Assembly: GCF_050947875.1 (NCBI RefSeq)
Contig: NC_134568.1
Span: forward strand, 204,013,729-204,077,728
From: Dermacentor variabilis
Taxonomy: Eukaryota > Arthropoda > Arachnida > Ixodida > Ixodidae
Reading direction: 5' to 3'
Length of the DNA: 64,000 nt
This document shows, in pieces, positions 58,126-64,000 of this stretch. Numbering within the stretch: the stretch's first letter is position 1; each line of letters begins with the position of its first letter. The notes under the pieces are model-generated. The model made no database searches, had not been told where the DNA came from, and saw only the letters and a program-made list of their open reading frames with translations. Made by a program: the position numbers and the translations under genes.

Positions 58126-60472
58126 GTGCGAACTCCATGACTCGACATCAGTGAACGTGGTGTGTGTAGAAAGGCTAGATTCTATTCTGAAGAATTGCTG
58201 GCTCTCCCGTAATCGAGAGTATATGTAAGCATGAAATAGCAACCGGCAAATCAGATTGCTTGGAGTGACACTAGCCACAATCTTAAAATGGGTGTAGTGC
58301 ATGTTCGCAACGGCACACCGCACAACACCGCACCACGCCATACTGTGTGCCAGTTCATATGGACGCTGCCCAGGTAGAAGAAGACAACCAGGCTGAACGC
58401 GGCACGCCAGGCAGTGAAAGATGCCAGGGAGAAAGAGCGCACTGCCCAGCTATAAGAATAAAATCGCCTGAAGGAGGAGCCATGGAGCGTGACGCCATCT
58501 CTCGAGGCGACGCAAAACCCCCACCGTGGAACTCACGGACCGCTGGCGTTCAAACGAGCACAGGCAACCCTGTCTCTGCGCCAAAAGATGAAAATGAAGT
58601 CTATGGTGCCCTGTATCTGCCTTTGGAACGTTGCCTCCCCATTGGAAATGACAAATAAAGCTTCAGCTTACTAGAAGTTTCAGCTTGAGTGATACTGTGA
58701 ACAAACATTAGCAAGAACAAGGAAGCAATATTTTTGTAACTTGTTTATGCAGTAACTATCGTATGTAATGCGGTCCTATACAAAGGGCTGGGGGCCAGAG
58801 ACCGCACTTAAGTTTTGACTGGTCGCCCGGTTGAACTCGTTTTGTTCTCGCAACTTACCCGGGTGTTCTCATTTTGGTTCCCGGACAAGGGAACTGGTTC
58901 CATGAGGCTGCTTAAGAAAAATATGTTTATTACAATTCATTTGCGAGAACTTGATTTCATAACTCGATACCATCTGTTAGCATCATTGTACAAATCCCGC
59001 CCGTGAACTGTGGCGCTACCCTCCCCCCCCCCCAATGGTAGAAGAAATAAAAAATAATCATGTTCGCAAGATTAATTGTGCTGTTGGGCTAGGCGGTTTC
59101 ACATAGGGCTATTTTACAGTGTCAGAAACGGGACAACCACATAGACGAGACAAGACACAGTGCTTTGTCTTGTCTCGTCTGTATCGTTGTTGTGTGTGTT
59201 TTTTTTTTTGCGCTGGAAAATAGCATAAAGGAAGATGTCTGTATAAAGAGCCAGGTTAGTGACTTGTATTTCTTGCTTCCGACACGCACGCTGAGCTAAG
59301 TGATGCACAGAGACAGAGCCCAGTACTTCTTGACGTGTAGCTCGTAGCTGGTGGTACCGTGCAATTAATCAGCAATGCTGCGCATGTCTACGTTACTTCG
59401 TTTAGTACGCTATTTTTCTTCTGTCTTCTACTGGGAGTTCCGGACACTTAATAACAGTCGAAAATGCTTTGGTCTCGCAGAAATGTAGGCCAAGCAAGCT
59501 TGGCTCCTATTGCTCGATTTGTCTGAAGAAGTTGTGGATGAAAAATAGTATAAGGGCAAAAATTCAAAAGAGGTCAATAAAGATTTCGTCAGAGTTACTA
59601 ATAACACCAAATCTTCTAAACAATGTCACTAAGACTTACGCCGATGTTCGTAAAACAGTAATCAGAGGACCATCATATGTGATGCTATCGAGAGTGAGCC
59701 ACCATATTCATTTTTAACTACACCTCTATGACCTCGCTCCCACTGAAAACAAGTGAGGTTAAAATGCGAGGCTAAAAGACAGGACGCTTCTAATGCATTT
59801 GATAAATATATTGCGCGGTTGGCGAAGAGCAAACAGTCCGAAAGTCTGTTGTGATTATGGCTGATGACAAAGAAGGCAGGTAACTTACGCGGAGCTAAAG
59901 CAACCGTCCACGATTCGACGTGAGAATGCAAGAGGGAGATCAACTTTCTTTTACAGACGGCTGGTACGTGCCCCCATCTATTCCCCACTCGTGGGTAACC
60001 TGGATCACTCTACCGGAACTGCTCAGCCTTGTGCTCTGGCGACTCATCGTGCCTAACATTAATCACATCCTCGAAATTAGCCGATTTCAGCTTGAATGAT
60101 GAGCGTGAAGTCAGGTAGACGAATTCAAAAGACCAATTCAGGAACGATGACACTACGCCGTCGCCTGCGCATTTTTCCCCCCCACAAAAACCAAACCGAA
60201 GCATCAGTCACAATCACCGTCTGTACTTGAAGCTGAACGAGGTCGTCGTCCAGAAGATCGCCTAGGCACTGAGAGGGAAAATTTCGGCTTTATTTAGAAA
60301 GACATCATCAAGTTCCTTGTTAGTGTGGCCATACAATGTTACACTCGTGGACGGGGGCATTCAAGGGCGCCAAGGTTGTTTCCACGAAAATCACTTTTGG
60401 GCAATGTAAACGAGTTAAAATATTCGGCCTGCTCGTGAATGAAATTGCATCTTCTCAATAAAATTAATTGGG
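58126..60472. other. Unassigned sequence with one hairpin
   Basis: No domain found. Facing frames at 58251-58442 (-, hydrophobic) and 58347-58658 (+) could not be assigned. A perfect 14-bp hairpin lies at 59144-59179 (GACGAGACAAGACA arm). A C-run is at 59022-59034. Confidence 0.3.
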
Positions 60473-60990
60473 AGGAGGAGGAAGTAAACTTTATTGCTCT
60501 AGAAAGAGTAATTCAGCGGTCGGGCCGGATGTCTTCATCTTCTATTGGTTGATGACGATCTCCGGCCTGCATGGTTGGCGCCCCTATTCCAGGGCACCAC
60601 TGAGCGTGGCTGCTCGTCGGGCATGATCCACCGGCCTTCGTTGGAGGCTAGGGTCGCCGCTGGAGAGCACGCTCTCCCACTGCTCCGCACTCGGATTTTC
60701 TATTTTGTGGAATGCCTTATTCGTATTGCACTCCCATGTGATGTGATAAAGTGTGGGTATTGCGCCACACCACGGGCATGTGTCCCTGTGTTGACTCGGG
60801 AACATTTTGCTTAATATATGCAAATTTGGGAAAGTTCCTGTCTGCAGCTTTCGCCAGGAAACTGCCTGTTGTTGAGTGAGTGTATTATGGGGCGGGGGAT
60901 ATCTGATCCTCGTCCCTCTATGGTAATTTTGTATGTCGGAGTACGTTGGGATCACTGTCATGAAATCCTTAGGGTCTCTGTTTAGGTCCT
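60473..60990 (-). pseudogene. I-like LINE C-terminal fragment
   Basis: On the - strand: VIPTYSDIQNYHRGTRIRYP, then LQTGTFPNLHILSKMFPSQH, CPWCGAIPTLYHITWEC (CX2CX7HX4C) and ATLSGALE. It aligns closely with the end of the ORF at 48508-49698 and has the same GGAGGAGG/CTCCTCC tail (60473-60482). The frame extends upstream to 61168, but beyond about 60990 it no longer resembles the LINE, so I place the 5' truncation there. Confidence 0.8.
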
Positions 60991-61443
60991 TCTCTGTGGG
61001 GATGCATATATACTTTTTAAAGTTTTTTACTGAAACGATGCCGAACTGACCGCAATGGGAGGCAGGCATGTCTCCGACCAATTTATTAAGCGTAGTAAGG
61101 TCAGGTATTGGGCCATTTAATTTACAGTCCAGGAACACGCGAGTCAGCACCCAATCATGGTAACACATGCCTGCTTCTCGCTGCTTTCCACTTCTTTTAT
61201 TCTGGCCTTCACTCGATGGAGATCTTGTTAGAACTACTGAAAATGTGCCACCAATGTGTCAGCTCCTCAGTGCAATGCCAAATTTATGAAACCCGGTTAG
61301 CGGCGACGCACCACGCATATCATGTTTTTTCAAGAAATCCATGCACTCCGCCTTACCCGACATCCTGCTACAACTATCAGCTGATTGGTTCAGCAGTTTT
61401 GCGACTTCAGCCATAGAGCTGAAAAACTCAGGGGCCCTAGTGA

Positions 61444-61997
61444 CTAAACCAAAACAGTCACTTTTCGAGAGAGAGAGAACATCTTGATTCTTGGATGTCT
61501 TGATTTGCAGGAATCGTTTCCTCTTGAGGGGAATCCTTGCGTCGTCTTGGCTGCGACCGCCCTCTCAACCGACATGATCTGGCCCAAGAGGCGGGAGCTG
61601 GGCAACACTGTCTCCCACTGTTCTTGGGGTGAGGTGTAGGGGGTAGAGGAGGCATGTCTGGATTTTCTTTGCAATCTATAAGAATGTGCCTGAGTGTTCC
61701 TAGCTGTTCGCTGTATTTACGTTGTTCGTCATATTGAGTACGGAACACGAGCTGAACGCTTCATTCGGTGCGAGACAATCTGAGTGTTTCTTGCGTTTTC
61801 GTGAGATGTGGATGCGGTGGTGGGAGTGTTCTACAGTTGAGTATGTAGTGTCGAGTGATTTCTTGGTATGTTGCTAGTATAGTGAGTTTCTCCGGGGCCT
61901 GGTCGATAATTTCTCGGGCCATTTGCGACCGTCTTTTGGCGACCGCGTCAGTCACGTGGCCTTCGTGGCTCGCTGCTGCGAATGTTAGTTTCGACAT
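61444..61997 (-). pseudogene. RNase-H-type LINE tail, decayed
   Basis: Two frames on the - strand: LATYQEITRHYILNCRTLPP and LTKTQETLRL (61761-61997), then QLGTLRHILIDCKENPDMPP (61458-61748), and in a third frame SPQEQWETVLPSS. The TLRH.L.DC and QWE..L blocks mark the C-terminal finger region of this LINE type. A CT run (61463-61478) forms the 3' tail. It is not the same family as 60473. Confidence 0.65.
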
Positions 61998-63196
61998 TTA
62001 TTAATAATGGAGTGCGATGATCAGAAAAAGCCTTTAACATTACCTATCCCTAGAACAAATTTGCGTAGATCGCAGTTGTGTCCGTGCCGTGCTTACTTGA
62101 AGTAGTACGGAATAAAAGTGGTCATTGCCACAATTTTTTGCATTCATTGAAGTGTTCGAGCAAAAAAAACAAAAAGAAAAGAAAGAACAAGCAGGGCAGG
62201 GGGGGTGGGGGTAGGAATTAATAAAAGCCCTCTGCGACGGTGGCTACAGCAGGAATGCTACAAAATTCATACCGAGAATTCGCGAAGGTACATATAAAAT
62301 GTGGTACGTCACTAATGGGGCTGTCACCCATGTTTTCTGTTATTTTAGACGAAAACGTTAATTCAAAAGGGTGGTTTGCTGGGCAAGTTGGTAATGCATC
62401 CTTGACTTAGGCAGCGCGAACTGACGCAGAGTATTTTCTTTCCCTCCGTCTGTGTTAGGTCGCATTGCCTAAGTCAAGGGCGTTAGTATGAGTTACAGTG
62501 AAACAAAAATAATGTGGTGCCTTCAAATGTCTTCTTTACACGCTACTACCTCTGATCCTAGAGTTTCTAATGATCTATTGAACTTAACGTGACCTTCGCG
62601 ATTACCCTTCAGCTACACTTTTGCTCTTCCTTATTGCGAAGGCCCTGCGCTTATGATGTATTTATTGTTTCAGCGCCTTAGTTTGGACGTTCTTTGACAT
62701 CTTTTCTTCTTTTTTTCCGGGTAGCTTCACCCTGCTTCTGTGAACAGCGAAGCTAGCGTTTGTTTGTTCTCCCTGCGGAGGCTAGATAGCAAATCCGCCG
62801 TAGCTCTAATCGCCTCTTGCAGCTCTGCGCTTCGGCCCACTAAGACGTTCGTAAGCTTTCGACTCACGGACACGCGCACGCATGTACGCCGCCGCATCGG
62901 AAGTGGCGAGAGCATGCGCTGCACTGGATGCGTGCATCGCCCCGCCCTTTCACAAGCGACTGCGGAGGACCGAGGAGCCTGCTGCTTCCCTTGACCCGTC
63001 AGCGCTTGACGTTGTCCCGTCGTCGTTTTCCGTTCGTTCTTTGCAAAAGCGGCTTTTCGTCTCTCGCAGGTCTGCTCCAATTTGAGTTCTGTGCTGCTCT
63101 TTAGACAAAAGCGTTCTGGCAGGCAACACCTGGGGAGTTCAGGTGGAAGTTTTGGCGCCCACTGGGTGAGTGCAGCGAAATCCCCATTAGCGAAAG
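61998..63196. other. Unassigned; probable upstream region of the next gene
   Basis: Contains a 14-bp inverted repeat (62400-62413 with 62466-62479, CCTTGACTTAGGCA) and, from about 62740 to 63130, GC-richer sequence that may hold the promoter and first exon of the gene at 63549. Frames at 62727-63080 (-) and 62740-62994 (+) have no motif. Confidence 0.3.
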
Positions 63197-63365
63197 GTAG
63201 GTCGCGTCACTTCTGGGGCGTTACTTTTTGTCTTGCGTAAAGAAGTGGCTAAAGCTAACGCCTAGGTGCTTCGCTTTCATAGTGTGCTTCTCCATCGAGA
63301 ATTACTGAGAGAATCCACTTTCCGGGGCGACACCATTGCACTACTTCTTTTTCTTTTTTCTCTAG
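63197..63365 (+). other. Candidate 5'-UTR intron
   Basis: CGAAAG is followed by GTAGGT (donor GT 63197-63198). A strong pyrimidine tract (CTTCTTTTTCTTTTTTCTCTAG) ends at 63365, then AAGACAAC. The 169-base intron would precede the start codon of the next feature by 183 bases. Based on signals alone. Confidence 0.35.
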
Positions 63366-63548
63366 AAGACAACAAATCTTTTTTTCATTAGGAAACGGGG
63401 TCGCGTTACGCGTGATTCGTCGCAGACTAAAGCTCACAGAAAAAAAACATCAAGCAAAGCACATTCTATAAGCGGTGCCTGGTAGTGATTAGTCACGAGT
63501 GCAAAAGAAGTGCCAGACAGTTGTAGCCCTCAGCAGTTTGTCATTGTG

Positions 63549-64000
63549 ATGCAGCTCCAGAAAAAGGCCCTCCCGAAAAGAGCCCCTCATAAAAAACTGC
63601 TGGACTACGAAGCCAGGTTCATGGAGCTTCACAGCAAAGCCTTGGCACTCGGGCTGTCTCCAAAGGAGCTGTGCGAACTGCCTAGCGTAAAACGACTTCA
63701 GCGTGTAGGCACATCTCCCTGTCTCTTAGCGCGGCTGCTCGGCCAGCTCGCTGGCTTCATCCGAAACGCGAAGCCACCTTGCCGGTGTGTGAGGTTCCTG
63801 CTTGCGTTACTCGTGGTTGGAGTGGCCTTTCAGTTTTGGCGCTACAGTCTTCTTTCCCAAAAAGGCTGGGTCTCTTTATTTGTCGAGAGGCACAAGCTTG
63901 AATCTGAGCCATGCGTCGTGGACATGCCGGGTAAAATTCAGAACGGCATGATGCCACCTGTCGACTGCGACATCTGCAAGGACCTCAAGAAGGTTTCTAG
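63549..64000 (+). CDS. Membrane protein, N-terminal part (gene runs off window)
   Basis: An ATG at 63549 with G at -3 opens 150 codons that continue past the end of the window; an in-frame stop (63486-63488) lies upstream. The N-terminus is basic (MQLQKKALPKRAPHKK), followed by helical residues 17-75, then a hydrophobic segment at about 82-97 (VRFLLALLVVGVAFQFW). After it come EPCVVDMPGKIQNGMM and PPVDCDICKDLKK. Positive residues before the single hydrophobic helix suggest a type II signal anchor, with the Cys-rich side in the lumen or outside. The PP.DC.IC motif hints at a family of arthropod membrane proteins, but I cannot name it. Codons favour G or C at third positions, unlike the transposon relics, which supports a host gene. 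AAG before GTTTCT at the very end could be a weak donor. Confidence 0.65.
   Translation, partial: MQLQKKALPKRAPHKKLLDYEARFMELHSKALALGLSPKELCELPSVKRLQRVGTSPCLLARLLGQLAGFIRNAKPPCRCVRFLLALLVVGVAFQFWRYSLLSQKGWVSLFVERHKLESEPCVVDMPGKIQNGMMPPVDCDICKDLKKVS

Noticed and set aside
58251..58442. Hydrophobic - strand frame that might be a membrane exon
   Set aside because: Faces an equally open + strand frame, has no splice signals that I trust and no recognisable family.

Overview
This window is eukaryotic repeat-dense DNA, almost certainly from a hard tick (Ixodidae). The strongest markers are several copies of a tRNA-derived SINE that I recognise as the tick Ruka family, tick-style RTE, CR1-like and RNase-H-bearing LINEs with characteristic 3' tails, Tc1/mariner elements and MITEs, and very long ATT, CA/CGCA and TA/GT microsatellites. 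There are no operons, no bacterial-type genes, no CRISPR array and no viral insertion that I can recognise. Almost every long reading frame with a recognisable product belongs to a transposable element.

Layout. 1-12 kb: one old CR1/L2-type LINE on the + strand (about 1690-11850) is broken by at least four later insertions: anonymous repeats plus a mariner element (2114 to about 5270), an almost full-length RTE LINE on the - strand (6022-8893, 9-bp target duplication), a partly dimeric tRNA-like repeat (9545-10162, 9-bp duplication) and an unidentified block (about 10461-11003). 12.6-21.2 kb: a second RTE LINE (+) is split by a very young LTR retrotransposon on the - strand (14381-21032, two 676-bp LTRs differing at one base, AGGG duplication) with an uninterrupted 1486-residue Gag-Pol. 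Its pol order is protease, integrase, reverse transcriptase, RNase H, i.e. the integrase comes before the RT. That is a Ty3/Gypsy element of the Gmr1-like type, and its capsid end resembles a SCAN domain. 21-29 kb: Ruka copies, one candidate host exon (23173-23337), a CpG-rich block (24.4-25.3 kb), and decayed LINE ORF1, RNase H and RT pieces. 29-46 kb: mostly unassigned sequence with microsatellites, LINE 3' ends, a Tc1-type MITE, a GC-rich repeat family, foldback hairpins and a nearly 1-kb CA/CGCA array. 46-62 kb: a possible two-exon noncoding transcript, a degenerate tandem array, LINE 3' portions with RNase H and a zinc knuckle, a CR1-like LINE on the - strand (53.8-56.5 kb) and three more Ruka copies.

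The only host protein-coding gene with good support is at the right edge. From 63549 on the + strand an open frame runs off the end of the window and encodes a basic N-terminus, one hydrophobic segment and a Cys-containing segment after it. It sits behind a plausible 5'-UTR intron. A second, weaker host candidate is the 165-base exon at 23173. The elements do not act together as a pathway. The story here is successive nested insertion, whose order can be read from target duplications and interrupted reading frames. Boundaries of decayed elements are approximate, and family names rest on motifs read by eye.
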